Shown here: piece by piece, positions 49,381 through 62,020 of the stretch
Layout: each line of letters begins with the position of its first letter
Position numbering within the stretch: the stretch's first letter is position 1
NCBI GenBank assembly: GCA_019614645.1
Contig: JABWDB010000019.1
Location: forward strand, 4,138,501-4,202,500
Length of the DNA: 64,000 bases
Direction: 5' to 3'
Origin: Stratiolaelaps scimitus
Lineage: Eukaryota > Arthropoda > Arachnida > Mesostigmata > Laelapidae
The notes under the pieces: model-generated
What the model was told of the DNA's origin: nothing
Seen by the model: only the letters and a program-made list of their open reading frames with translations
Database searches by the model: none
Position numbers and translations under genes: made by a program

Positions 49381-52300
49381 GTTAGACTCTTACTGACTAA
49401 ACCCAGAACTGATTTTGACCTGGGACACTGACAGGGACTGTCAAAAGTATTACTTCAGTTAGTGCCTTGCAGGGACCGGCAGTTGATTTCAACCATGTCC
49501 TATCCCTCAGTTCCTCCTCTGGGGCGATCCCCCCCCCCATTCAATGGGAACTATTATGAAAAGGTTCAACAAGGGAGAGACATAGACCTAATGAACACTA
49601 AAAAATTGTCATACAAGCTTTATCGATTACGCAACACGAGCTGGGCATTTCTGTGCTAAGTCCCGGATTTAGATCTAATTATGATCTCCTTGCGTGCGCG
49701 CATTGCGAAATCGTCGTATAATACCCGCCAGTGTAAACATTACACGAATCGTTTGAGTTAGAACGACGTGTTCGTGCTATTTAATCATGTGCGGACGTTT
49801 TGCAACGACTGAAACTCTTCATGAACCTGGAACGCTATAATAGATCGAAAATAGGTCCATGGTGTAAAAATATTAACACGGTAAGATCTATACCGAAGAA
49901 CGCTACCATGTGTTTCAAAGGTAGACACGCACACACGTGTCAAGCACATCCAACAGCTGGAGAGCAAGCCTTACGTGCTTCTGGGGCCGGCCATACTTTC
50001 ACCCTGACTGTCACAAATGTATTTCACGTTATTACCGTTACTGAGCGTTGCCCTGTAGATAGTGTGCATGAATCGGCATCAATCGATGGATGCCAGCCAC
50101 AGACGCAATCGCTGGCTTATACTCGTGCGCCGTACGCTGTTTCTTTGAACTCTTCGACGTAAGAGGACAGTGTCGCCACAGACAAACCTGTTGTCATTCT
50201 ATTGCAGATAGACAACCGTCGTCTCACGGCTGGGTGCTAGCAGCCTGTAGCAATCCGCCGGTAGAGCCGTGGTCCTTGAGGATAGATAAAGCATTTTTGG
50301 TGCGGATTGATGTGAACGTAACGATACCATTTAGCCATAATAGTCGTCATAATAATAGCTTATGCTCGCGCAACCACTGCGAGCGTTACCAAAGGGGTGC
50401 TACGCTTTGTGTCGTATTCCCGGGATCGTGCGCCGACCGTGTGAGGAGGCATCAGGGTTCCCCATGAGAGAGATGTTCGCATGTGCGATTCATGTCACCT
50501 CACGCCACCGTAATCACGTAACCTAATTACTTTCAGCGACATACGTCGTACCATCAAAATGAAACTGTGCTCGGGACGGGACATTCCTGGGGCAAAACAT
50601 GTTTGTTTGATAAACATTATAATCATTCGATAGAGGTTAATCATCGTCCGGTGCGGTATCTGCAGCGAAATGGCAGTGGCACACTGCCACAGCCCGATAG
50701 TACTGTCATTTGTGTTTTCGAATATACAAAATTCGCTATTCGTTTCATAAGGACGGCGACACTAAACGCTGCTTTTCGCAGTAGTCATTCAATTTTAGCA
50801 AACGGATGACGTGTAAGATTCCTAATACTTAACATGTCATCATTGCTCGCTGGATCCAAATCACACGGCGAGCTGGACTAATACGAAGCTCAGAATACAA
50901 GCCCTTATTATACCCTCAGATGTAACGACCGCTTCTTGGAATACCCAGCCAATATTTCACCAATAATGTATTTATCTGCTTTTTCTACCGCTGTCATTAT
51001 TGATAACATTTACAGCGACGGCGAATACGAAGAGGAGAAAAAGAACGAAGAAATCGAGATCTGCAGAGAAGTGCTCCAACGCATGCGCCAAACTTAACTG
51101 CAACGTTCTCAGCGGTATGAGGTGGGCGCCAACCTTCGCCATGCAACTTTCCCGAATCCTCCAACGTAGGACCAACCTAGTGACGTATACAATGCTAAAA
51201 ATATGAGGAGCAATGTAAAGATATCCTTGTACTCGTAGATCTCACCGGAGATCTCGTTGCGCTTGGCCGGGCTTGGCACGATCTATATTTGCACAGCTGT
51301 GCTTTCCTCTACGACAGCGTCTGAAAAATCGTCGAGTCATTCATGGGGTCTAATCACCACTGTATGATAGGAGTATATCAGGGCGGAGAGGACGGAAATT
51401 CTTCAAGGAAAATCTTGTCGACAAAGAATTTTGTGGGGTATTCGCATGCTGTATTCAATGGTATATATGTGCGCTAGTTTAGTGAGACAACAAAATCCAT
51501 ATCGTGTGAAAATCTTATAATCAATACCGCTGAGATCCGGCGATATAATTGTCATTCAACAATAACTATTGAATATCTTGTATAGACAACGGATACATCG
51601 ATACGGGTAACTAGGGCGTCCCGTGCCGACCTCAAACAACAATAACATCTATGCTAGCCTATGCGAGCTCATATGCAACCTGATATCGAGTCATAAGGAG
51701 AAGGTATCCAATAAAAACAGCCAATTAAAACCAGATACGAATTTTCAAAATTTTGAACGATTTCTTCACCGTAGCAACTCGGCAAGTATTATATGGATAG
51801 ATAAATATATCTGACTATGTATGGTTAGCTATACGTAGATACGCAGGTGACAGGTCAAATAGCGCTACGCAAATATATTCAAGTCAGGAAGCGAGATAGG
51901 GGCCCAGTCGGCATAAACATGCACAGGTACAATAACGCTCCTGAGAGCGTCATTAGGGTCGCGCGCGCTGGCATACTCTGTCATTGTTCTAAACCTGTGA
52001 ATAAATACGTTGAACGTATAGATGAATAAATAGTCCCGCCATGTTGTTATTAATTTATTCATTAAGATGCATTGTTCTATTCCTGTATACACATTACATT
52101 TTTCGCTCATCTCTCGGTCAAGTTAAAATCTTCGGTCAGTATCGAGATTTGCTCACAACGATCTCCATCCGCGGTTCCACACTACGAAGTTCTATAACGG
52201 CGACGCCGACAGCAAGAATCACTCCCTTAACAAGGGTTCGTACAGTGGAATCACAGCTCAGCATAATACAACATATTGTCGTTTGCATTCGATTGATAAT

Positions 52301-52748
52301 GGACTTTTTTTTTATCCTCCTCAACTAGCGTAAAAACCGCCACGCTGATGACATCAGCTAGTTAGGCGGCGAACAAATATATAGAGGAGTGTGTTGTTCG
52401 TGTGACACAGGAATGGGCTACAATAAAATTGGAAATCATATAAAAGGACACTCACACCCGGCCATACAACTAAAACACTAGAGAAGTTCTTTGACGAAGA
52501 ACAGGAGAAAGATTCGGGTAACTGGAACGAACCTTCCCTAGTACAAAATAATTAGATAACTTCTCGAACAAGTGTACCCTAAATGGGTCGAAACAATAAA
52601 TCCATCAGGTGGTGCCCTATATGTCCTTAGTTAATTATAAATAATTATTGTAAAACCTTACAGATCTAGGGTCTAGCGCAACGCGCTGAGGTCTCGGTGG
52701 ATGAGTAATGGTTGATAAATCCTACATCACTCAATGCCTTGGCCGCAT

Positions 52749-54211
52749 TCACAAGGCGTCTTTAGTGACAACGCGGGTTCCGCTGCATAACGCGACCATC
52801 CCCGAAATGCAAGGGCTGATGTAGATTCTGTAAGACACTGCTGATGGTCGGGGTGGTACCACCACTTGCTCGGCATTTCCTGGACCGATAAAACGGGTTT
52901 CGCTCGACGAGCTGACGTATTCACCTGACCGTTGACGCACCAAGCAAGCATTCCTGCTTCTATAGCCCCATCTATTCGTTGCGGGTTTGTACTCAGATCA
53001 CCCGCGACAATGCTTCAGGCGTGCTGAAATCCAACGAGCATAACACCATACGGCTATTTCGATTCTCTATTTCGACGACACCCCCAAGATCGGTATATGC
53101 TATCGGGATCCCTGCATGAGCAGGCCTACACGTATAACCCATATAGTCGAGCAATGTTCCCAGAAGTTCCAACGGTCGACAGCGGGTCAGATCGTTCGCA
53201 GTAGAGAAATAGGTTGGATGAAATGGGAACAAACCCATTACCTGACTGGGACAATTTAAATGATTGGGGAGCTGGCTCAGCCTGCGATAGCCAGCGCCAA
53301 GAAACGTCAACTGCGAAAACCCGTAGGCTGCAGAGATACCCCGCTATGTCAGTGCATTTAACCATGACTCTGATAATGACGACCACTACGCACTTCGCAC
53401 TTGCTCGGAGAACGATCGGACAAGCGACGACAAGAGAATAATATGTAATATGATAATGTATCATATATATATATATATATATATGTGCATTAGATATATC
53501 ATATGCCAAAACCATTGCACTTAAAAAGATAGATTGCAGTTACCTCAAACGAGCAGTATTTAGTTGCTGGTTGATCTCGGCCACGATTGCCGTCAATGGA
53601 CTCCATTGCCGCAACATAGATCCTCTCTGTGGACTATTGAGAATCCTCTCCTGGGCTTGCTGGAATTGGCTGACTACCATTGTATCCCTCAGCATCTTCT
53701 CCGTATACCCTGGATCGCCTCGTATACGATCGAACATAACCGTGAGGGTCCATATAACTGCAGCGATAACTTCTTGCGGGATATAACGCGCCAGCAAATC
53801 CCCTAGAAATCGGTGGACGTTGGCGTCGATCATTCGCCGTAGGGACAGAGGCCAGTAGGCAAGCTCGCGCATCAGATCCAGAGTTGCGATCGCACAATCC
53901 GGGCAATCCTTCACAATCTCCACGAGCTCGGCGTACTGGATGTTCTGTTGATGGTCTTCGTTGAACAAAAAAGGGCGAATAGCCACAATGTCTGTCAGTG
54001 CATGAACCACTGCGACCCGCATCCTCCGAACGTCCATTTTCCGTACACAATAGACAAGCTTCAAAATGTCTATATCGTTCAAGCGGCGTACATCCCGGTG
54101 GATCGTCAAGCTGACGAGCACTTCTTTCTCACAGTCACTCAGCCCTTTAGCGGCTTCGATTTCCTGCTTGATCGCCGCGAAATCCTCCTCCGTAAGAAAT
54201 GCCATCTTCAA
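52749..54211 (-). pseudogene. Array unit E: decaying importin-alpha-like paralogue
   Basis: Exon 1 (54211 to about 53543) encodes about 223 residues with clear array blocks: TEEDFAAIKQEI, QYAELVEIVKDCPDC, MIDANVHRFLGDLL and VIWTLTVMF. It is shorter than in the intact units. Near its end the expected aromatic-E-A-L-Q junction motif is out of frame: another frame reads CSFE just before GTAACT. Candidate exon 2 sequence (about 53012-52749) carries AGMLAWCVNGQ in one frame. The following VLQNLHQPLHFGD-like segment is in a second frame, and there is no RL-x-x-x-WC tail. At least one frameshift and a truncation are therefore needed to relate it to its paralogues. It is probably a pseudogene. Exon 1 alone could still be expressed as a shortened protein. 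Confidence 0.6.
53463..53484. repeat. (TA)n microsatellite in unit E intron
   Basis: A 22-base TA run just downstream of unit E exon 1. Confidence 0.8.
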
Positions 54212-54636
54212 CTATTCACTACAGTACAACGTAGCTATGAAGGGCGATCGAGAAATCGGACGGACGTCGGGTGAAGTGGAGCAAATGTGCGCTGTCACAC
54301 CGGCCTTCAGCACAACTTAGTGTTTCTGGCCACAAAATGACATCGGTTACCGAGAGCCGTTCCTTGCTGGTGAGATCCGTCCAGCGAACTGAGGCAGCGA
54401 ATGGTCGACAGGTGTTAAACTTACGTTTGCCTTGAACAGATCGCACGTAGCTCTACCGGATAACATCACGAACACATTCGGCGGCAGGATCGTCCGCACG
54501 AAAGGGTGTGTGCAGCAGCCGTGTGAACGTGTCAGCATGGATGAGCCGGTGAATCGGCCGTCGTCATTGTCCTGCGTGCGATTCTCGAGAAGCTGAACGT
54601 TGGTGATTCGAAGCTTATGGGTGTCATCGCGTCATT

Positions 54637-54686
<50 letters not shown>

Positions 54687-56313
54687 TAATGTACGATGTC
54701 TGTTGCATCATTGCTTATGCGGCTATATCTAGCCACTTGGCTGACAACAGGGTGTTGTATTGTTGATTGTATTAAATGTTGTCGAACCGTAAGGCCAAGC
54801 AATTGCCCTTAATAATAATTTTCGAAGCAAAAAAAAGCGAAAATCATGAAAAGTGATCGCATTTCGATCCGGAGAGGTCCCGTTTTGGCAGTTAGCCAAT
54901 GAACGTTAGGGTGGGTGGCGGATTGTATAGAGTACAGTGGTTGACAGTGCTCGTCTCAGGCGCACCAGGTTCAGTCGCCTGATGGGGCAAACTGGTTGGG
55001 TGTTGCGAATCTTTATCATAACCACTACGTGTTCTTGAGGCATGCTTCAGTAAACCATAAGGCTGACCAAGGTCAGGAACACGGCAACAATGTGTGCGTT
55101 ACGATAAGCAACAGTGTTCTTAACTGTTCTCGATCTTTGAGCCAGTTTTGCCAGGTTGTCTTACTTTCCTTTCTATTATATATATATATATATATATTTC
55201 GATACCTTTTATTTGAGGTTTATTTTCGGAACTGCAGTTTTACAATGCTTAAGTTCTCGCAAAAAAAATTTGATAAAAGGTGTATATATAACAAGGTCAG
55301 GATAATCTGACAAAATATAATTGTAAAAGCCATGCACACCACAATATATAGATAATGACAGCAATTAGAAAATGAGCACGATATATATTTCCAAGAAAGC
55401 AAAACACATCCAGACTTTATTCACTGCAAAATTGTCTCCTCATGAGAATTACTAGTTAAAAGTTGTGTGCTTTACAAATAACGGTCGAGTTTTATAGATC
55501 GATTAGAATCGAAATCCTTAATTAAATTAAAATAGCCCAAAACGCTTAGTCAAATGATCGCTTTTTGCGAGTCACCGATCGGAGCTAGAGATTTGGTTGT
55601 TTTGTGGATCATACACAATACATACGAGGTTCCTTCTGAACGACTCTGCACGCTAAGCAATATTAACACTATCAAACAAATGTATGAGTTATAAGTTCGA
55701 TAACAGCGTCACCCTGACTGGCTGAACATTGCACAATTTTTGATATAATAGTTTCTGTGGTCTCCTCGTTTGTGGCAAAACGATTTCGCGTTCGGCTTGT
55801 TTGACCTGCTTGTGTGTCGATCGGGCAATGTCTTCTAAGATGCTTCTTGGGCGGACATTGACGAAGTTGAACAAGCGACCAAGTAATGGGGCATCAGCAG
55901 CGTAATCGAAGAAACTGAGGAGTTCAGACGTGGTCTCGGTGCTATTCTGGCTTGGCGTGGTGGGAGTCGTTCAGTGGGGCGCTCGCAGATATATGGCGAA
56001 TACTCGAATCCCCTTGAGGCAATACAATGATATTTTTCGCCAGCAGGTAAATATCGCCAACCCGAAGCCGCGCGACAAGACATTTGTTCAAGACGACGAC
56101 GACGGCGATCTCTTGCTGCACAGGCAGGGTCCACCTGTTTCATGATCCGACGTCTGACGTAACCTGTACCGGACACAATTTACAAAACCCAAATCATTTG
56201 CAGGTAAAATAGCCTCCTCTGTTTCTGTCCTGCTGAATTGGTAACCCGTAACATTCAGGCGTTCGGCGCCTCCTCAGTCGCGTTCTATCCGCGTGAGACG
56301 GCGGTCCCGTATT
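54212..56313. other. Spacer between array units E and F
   Basis: No gene recognised. It holds (TA)n tracts at 54640-54688 and 55176-55197. An open frame at 55930-56145 (+) with a hydrophobic start and an acidic DDDDGD segment lacks an ATG start and known homology, so it is not called. Confidence 0.45.
54640..54688. repeat. (TA)n microsatellite
   Basis: About 49 bases of TA with one GTA interruption, between units E and F. Confidence 0.85.
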
Positions 56314-57991
56314 TTAGCACCATTCGGACTGCAACCTAGAAATTTCAGCAGCGATATCTCGTTGGATGCCCCGTAATTCTTGTGGCTGAGGCAGATCCGA
56401 GGGTTGATGGAACTTGTGGCTTATCAAGTCTTTGACAACGTTTCTTCGGTAGAGGGTCGCGTCGTATCGGTTGGGCAGTGACTGCAGAACGTAAAGGATC
56501 AACTCTAGAATATGTCGTCCGACTTGCGCGTAGAGGACACCGGTACAGCGGTTCAACAGCGTTACAATGGGGTACCGTTGGAGAATTCTCTTGATCAGAT
56601 TCGCGTTGACGATCCGAGCGCCGACGTCTTGATTCAGTCCACTCGCCAAATAGTGCAGCCTTAATATAATGACCTCCACGGAAGACTCGTCACCATACAC
56701 GACGATTAACTGAAATGAAACCACACAGGCAAGCTGATGAAAATATCTCCCTCAAACATCGAGGTCAGATACTTCCATAATGAAGTGGGAGTTCTTTAGG
56801 GGTATCGCTGCCCCGGCGTTCTCTGGGGTCAGCTGCTAAGGTAAGTTTGCAGGCTTGATAACCACTTCACGGAATATATACATAGATATATATATATTAA
56901 CAACAGATCTACTCGCCACGCATTTGTAACCTGATCAGGTGCGGATCCCGAATCAAATCCGCTGGAAGGCGCAGCTCTGTCCTTTCGCTTACCTCTGTAC
57001 TGCCATTCATTCTGATTATTGCCGCCCAGCAGATACAGAGCTAATCTTAGTCTCATTTGAAGGCACGCCTGCGAAGGCCTGTACTAAAGCAGAAAGGCTA
57101 GTAGTTAAGATTTGAGCAGTCACTATTTCACAAGTGCTGATATAGGAAACCTCACGGAAACAGTAGATCGTTTACCTGCATGGCTTCGTAGAAGTCATCT
57201 TTTTGCTTTGTGGCATATGTAAAATTGTTGTCACCTTGAACAAACGTGGTTACTAAGCGAGTCCAGGATTTTAGCAAACGAGTATGATGGCGTAACAAGC
57301 GTTCAGGAGGCCACAAAGCAGCCTCCATCAGCCCTGAAGGTTGGATCGTTCTAATCAGATTGCTATCGGGACCGCCGTAGTTAACGTTCCACTGAAGAAA
57401 TTCCCTGACCAGCCATTTACGGACCACGTTCACAAACGCCGAGAACAAATCCAGCTTGCCGATTTTAGAGTACACACGCTTGTCCATAGCGTGAAGAGAG
57501 GTGCACACGATAGAGGTTAGGATGTGGAGAGCTTCGTCAGCTGCTTCGAGTGGGATGCCGCGAGAGGCAATCCTCGCCAAGGTATGGTGGATTCCAGCAT
57601 GAATAGCGTCTTTTTGGGCAGTTTCGTATAGCGTGAGTTGAGCTACAAATCGCACCGCCTCGATGACGCAGTCAGGGAACTTGATCATTATTTCATTGAC
57701 CTTCCTGTAGTAGCTCACTGGCAAGTAGTCAGGGGTCTCGATCGCGGCCATTTGACTCAACAGAATCAACACTCCACGTTGTCGCTGAGAACACGTACAG
57801 AGAATAGTCGGCTCCTGTTTGCAACATATCCTGCTAACACAATCGATCAGATCAGGTATAATCTCAGAGGCGGATAGCAGCCGTAGATTCAGCGGGTATT
57901 TCAATAGAGCTAACTCTGGGGCCGTCTCGGGAAAATCATCTCCGAGAAGAGTTTTGACCACGGCAAGATCTTCACGGAAAATAAGACGCAT
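56314..57991 (-). CDS. Array unit F: divergent importin-alpha-like armadillo-repeat protein
   Basis: Two exons, 57991-57176 and 56709-56314, give 403 residues with a 466-base phase-0 intron (donor GTAAAC, acceptor TTTCAG). The start ATG (MRLIFREDLAVV) aligns with the starts of units A, B and E. Blocks include PLNLRLLSASEI (compare PLNGRVLARSG in B), YYRKVNEIMIKFPDC, AIHAGIHHTLARI and ADEALHILTSIV. The exon junction motif is FYEAMQ. Exon 2 has RIVNANLIKRIL, LILYVLQSLPNRYD and ends exactly at RLQSEWC. Apart from the extra Cys-rich insert ICCKQEPTILCTC in exon 1, it follows the array pattern. Function unknown; ARM-type solenoid inferred. Confidence 0.82.
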
Positions 57992-60460
57992 TGTTCACTT
58001 GTCACTTTGATCGTTAAAATCAAGTTCGACTGAGTACCCTGTGCAATCGGCACAGGACGACGGCAGAACGTTGACACCTGACTGCGTCTTTCCTACTAGG
58101 CACCACTATAACGGCACTGCCAGAATTAAGCAGGTCCGCGCCAACCACTCTGATAATAACCTCAACAGCACAGGTCAAGTGAATGGAGCCTATCGCTACC
58201 GTTTGGCCGCTCCCTGGTCCGTCAACAGCGTCGGCTGCACATCGCTGTCGAGCGACCAGCTGATTGCGGTGGATGTTTGTCATATTGATATGTGCGCCCT
58301 CACGTGGCATTTCCATATCTACCCGTGTGAACCTGTGCGGCAGTATGCACATGCTGACGTGGCAGTATGAACTGCCACCGTCGTAGGAGAGGAATCGTAG
58401 CAAGGACGAAGAAAAGACCATCTTCAAACCACGCAGAGGATGAAAGGAATAAGGGAAATGTTTTGGAATCGCCAGGTTGCAGCTCGTGTCGATCCCGGTG
58501 GCCTTTGGCAGTGGGGGGGGAGGGAGGTGCACTCACGTGTGCCTGCCTTGCAACCGGAGGTGCTCACTCAGGGGTTCAATTCCCACCGTTGCACATTTGC
58601 ATTTAAAAAGGGGTTGTCCATCTCCAAAAGCAGTTGTACCGTAGATTAAGTTCAAACGTTTGAGGCTAAGAGTCAGCCTTAGGACATTTAGGTTGCGCCT
58701 CACACTGTAGTTAATCTGAGGACACGTACAGGAATGCAGTTCGCGAACGAATACCAGATGCGCATGAAGAGAGACCGGAAATCAATAATAACAAGAAGAA
58801 TATTAATAAAGGTTCACACGACAATAAAATTTTGCAAAATCCATACCAAATTTCCCATTACGGCTACGAATGAGTGAACCCGACTGAGAAAATCCAATAT
58901 ATGAGAATGGACTTGAAAACCAAAACGTGGACTGCCCACCAGGTGTCTACGGCTATATATTCATACATATTTACTCAGAATTTCTCTTCAGTGATATATA
59001 TTTATTTTATCTACCCACAGTTTCCATATATCGTGTAAAGCTGACCGTTACGTATACATATGTACTCACGAGCACCCGCCATGAATTCTAAGTCAGATAT
59101 GAATCAAATGAATGAATGCTGAACCCTACATTTGACGTATTCAATCCCAACCTATTATCTTAAGATAAGGCTGCCGACATAGTTACATGATTGAGTAACG
59201 ATTTAAGATTATTAGGAAATTTAAAAGATGCAACGTCCGCAATGAAAACGCGCACATGAAAAAATCTAGCATCGGATGTTAACTCGAGTGAAGCACCCAT
59301 ATTTCCACAAACGCTTCTTAGGCTCCGTTTACAAATGGATAGCACTAACGATTCTGCTCATGAAATCGCGTTCAAATACACGCTCAACTTCGATTAAGAA
59401 GTTGTTGCAAAAGTGCGATTTTTTTTCGCCAGCACAGCGTGACTTTTCTGCCGGCGACGTCAATACCTACCGCGTTACCGTAAGAGTGTGACACGCTATT
59501 TGTCGTTATCAGTTTTGTAAAATAGATCGTTGACAAACTTTATTCAACTACTAAATAGCCGACGACTTCGATCTGTTGTGGCTCCCACAACTTTTCGCAT
59601 GTTTCGAGTTGGAGGATCTGTCGATAAACGACAGATAACTTCAAAACATACATGACTAAAATAGTCATCACCATATATATATATGTATGTCTTTGCGTAA
59701 ATGTCTCTTGTTTGAAACAAGGACACGTCAATAAAAGCAAATATACACTTCGTCTTAAAGTAATAAGCTGAGTTTTAGGCTGAAACACAGAGGTCGAGGG
59801 ATCATCTGTGTCCGCATCGAATGCTTGCTTCCTTCTGGTTGGATGTAGTACGTCATATAATCATTATACTTCGCTTCGTAGCCTGTGACGAAATCTGTGT
59901 CTTCGTATCTAGCGTCGTAATCATCCTACATTCTAGAACAGGCCCATCTCACAACGTGGGAATCGTTCGCGACGCATATGGCGGCATTTTTCATAGTGGG
60001 ATTTTTATGCACACAACGCGTGCAGACCTATTTGTTTTTGTCCAATATGCGCGTTACTCTACCCTTACACACAGGCTTGTTAGGACACCTACGCGCTTCG
60101 GCATTCTACGAAGCCTTGATATAAAGTGTCACAGCTGAATGGTGTTACATGCTGATGCAGTTCCTAATAGGTTCAATGAGGCTATTGAACAGTTGGCTAT
60201 GCGAAGCACGCACTGCACGGCATGGTCGAACCACTCAACGTATGGGACTGTAATAATTACAAAATTAATTTTTAAAAGGAATAGTCTCTCGCTTGAGATT
60301 TTCATCGTGCGACCGAGAGACAGCCGGCCAGCCCATGGCGTTCGTACAAGGATGACGGCTGGTGGCACGGTACGAAGGGGCCGCACACATTAGCCGCGCG
60401 TACTGTCGACACAGCAAATGTAAAGCGGGATACCCCTCGCGGCGTCTGGCGAGAAGGTCG
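57992..60460. other. Spacer between array units F and G
   Basis: No gene recognised. It holds a SINE family A copy at about 58500-58695 (+). The longest open frame (58020-58532, -) has no homology I recognise and overlaps the repeat. Confidence 0.45.
58500..58695 (+). repeat. tRNA-derived SINE copy (family A)
   Basis: An A-box-like TGGCAGTGGGGG is followed by a B-box-like GGTTCAATTCCC and the family signature TTGCACATTTGCATTTAAA. The body resembles 25681-25870 (AAGCAGTTGTACCG...GATTAAGTTCAAA). A copy on the opposite strand at 3655-3805 has GGTTCGATTCCC. Confidence 0.6.
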
Positions 60461-62020
60461 CTAATGTGTGCGGCACCATAGCTCGGAGGTATGTAGGTAT
60501 GTCCTGTAGTCGACTTCGGGGCACCAGGTAGGCGCCAACCGCTGCATTTGCTGTGAGATCCTTCGGATATGGTGGTCCACCTTCCGTGTCAGCCACCCAA
60601 TTGACTCACGGTAGATGATGATTGAGCCAATGTGGTGATTTAGAAGGATCTCGACGACGTTGACTATGTAACGATCATCACTAGGGCGAGATTCCGACAA
60701 ATTTTCGAGGAGCGACGCAACGAATCCGAGCACCTTCTCCTCAAGCACGCAGCTGTCCCGTTCGCTCAGGGAACGCACAATCCTGCTTACGGGGCATTGC
60801 TCGAGAATTGCTTCGATCAGGTTAGCGTTGACGATGTGCACGGCTACAGACGAGCAGCGTGGGCCTGCCAGGAGGTCTTCTAATGTCGGCAGTATCGAAA
60901 TCAACCAATGACTAGGGCAGGAAGAGATGCAGAACTAAAATGGGACCAAATTCAATATAATTGTTATTTACGTATATTGCCGCCCGAAATGCTCCGTAAG
61001 ATTCGTGTATCGTGTCTATTACAGGGTTATAGCATTAATTAAACGATTATACCGTGCATCGTGTCGCAAGCGGCACTGACCCTTTAGCCTGGGCATTGTC
61101 TGGTTGGAACATCTTGGTTTCGGTTCATTGCATGTTGAGGAATAGAGGTGAAATCGCAAAAAGTTCGGCGTGTGCCGATAAGCACAATAGTTGCGTAGTT
61201 ACAATGACCTGATAAATACTGGCATATAGCAGTTATCTGCGAAACTCGTCACTTGGTCGCGTAGATTTGAAAAGAGATATTTTAAGTCGAACGCAAATAC
61301 CTGCAGGGACTCGTAGAGGTCAGGTTCGTCGTGAAGCGGGCCCCAGCCACGTAGTGTGCCTGTAAGCAAAGCTTCTATTAATTCCGACCATTTGCCTATA
61401 ACGTCGGTCCAGTCCTTGCAAATAATTCTCCAATTCTCCGAGCTGAACAGCTTCATCATCGACCACAGCGGGACTTGCTTTCGGCGGCCGCTGGTCAGTA
61501 AACATTCCCAAGTCAATTGCAGCACCCGTTGATCCATATTGTCAGGGGAATGACTGGTGCCAAATTCGGGCCGAGAAATTGCGTCGAGCAGATGCTTCTG
61601 GACTTTCTCGCGTGTCGTCCTAAGAAGGCTGGTGCATATGTTCAGCGTAGCGATTTCGACAAAACTCGTCCGGTCGCCAAACGTACAGCAGCTGTGAGCC
61701 ATATCGGTCAGCACACCTAAGGCACCGATGACGACCGACGGGAATCCGGTGAACACAATGCGATACAACGTTTCGTGAAGCCTACCGCGAATGATACAGT
61801 CCACACCTTGCGGGCATGCTGCGAGCTGCCGCAAGCTGTCAAACGCTGTGCCGACAAGTGCGGGTCGCTCTCTCAAAATGAACTCGATATCGCGAGCATA
61901 CTGCGGCAAGCGATCGGCTGCGTCGAGACGCTCCTTGACGTCCATAAAGCTGGCTGCCATTTTTCGCTTTCTCGAGGGCTCCTCTTCACTAGAAAGGTTC
62001 ACCAAGCCCAATGCAGCCAA
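60461..62020 (-). CDS. Array unit G: importin-alpha-like paralogue with shortened N-terminus and extended C-terminus
   Basis: Two exons, 62020-61301 and 60934-60461, give 397 residues with a 366-base phase-0 intron (donor GTATTT, acceptor TTTTAG). Exon 1 is 240 codons instead of about 272. It lacks the RVLARxG-type first block and instead starts with an acidic/basic segment containing SRKRKMAASF. It then joins the shared pattern at QYARDIEFILRERP, VVIGALGVLTDMAH and the LYESLQ junction. Exon 2 has HIVNANLIEAIL, as in units A and F, and RLAPTWC. A tail of about 22 residues follows that the others lack. The short basic cluster could be an NLS; I do not regard it as an IBB domain. A lost or separate upstream exon is possible. 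Confidence 0.78.

Larger units (their letters stand above)
47151..52748. other. Long spacer between array units D and E
   Basis: No gene recognised. It contains repeat family B pieces (48330-48590, 49312-49380, 52440-52478) and a (TA)n tract (49147-49171). Several unremarkable open frames, such as 50090-50467 (+), match no family I know and show no consistent splice chain. Confidence 0.45.

Noticed and set aside
49800..50467. Overlapping + strand frames of 120 and 125 codons with several cysteines
   Set aside because: No signal peptide, no consistent cysteine spacing and no exon chain.
58020..58532. 170-codon - strand frame upstream of unit F
   Set aside because: It overlaps a SINE copy, has no recognisable domain and no splice links.
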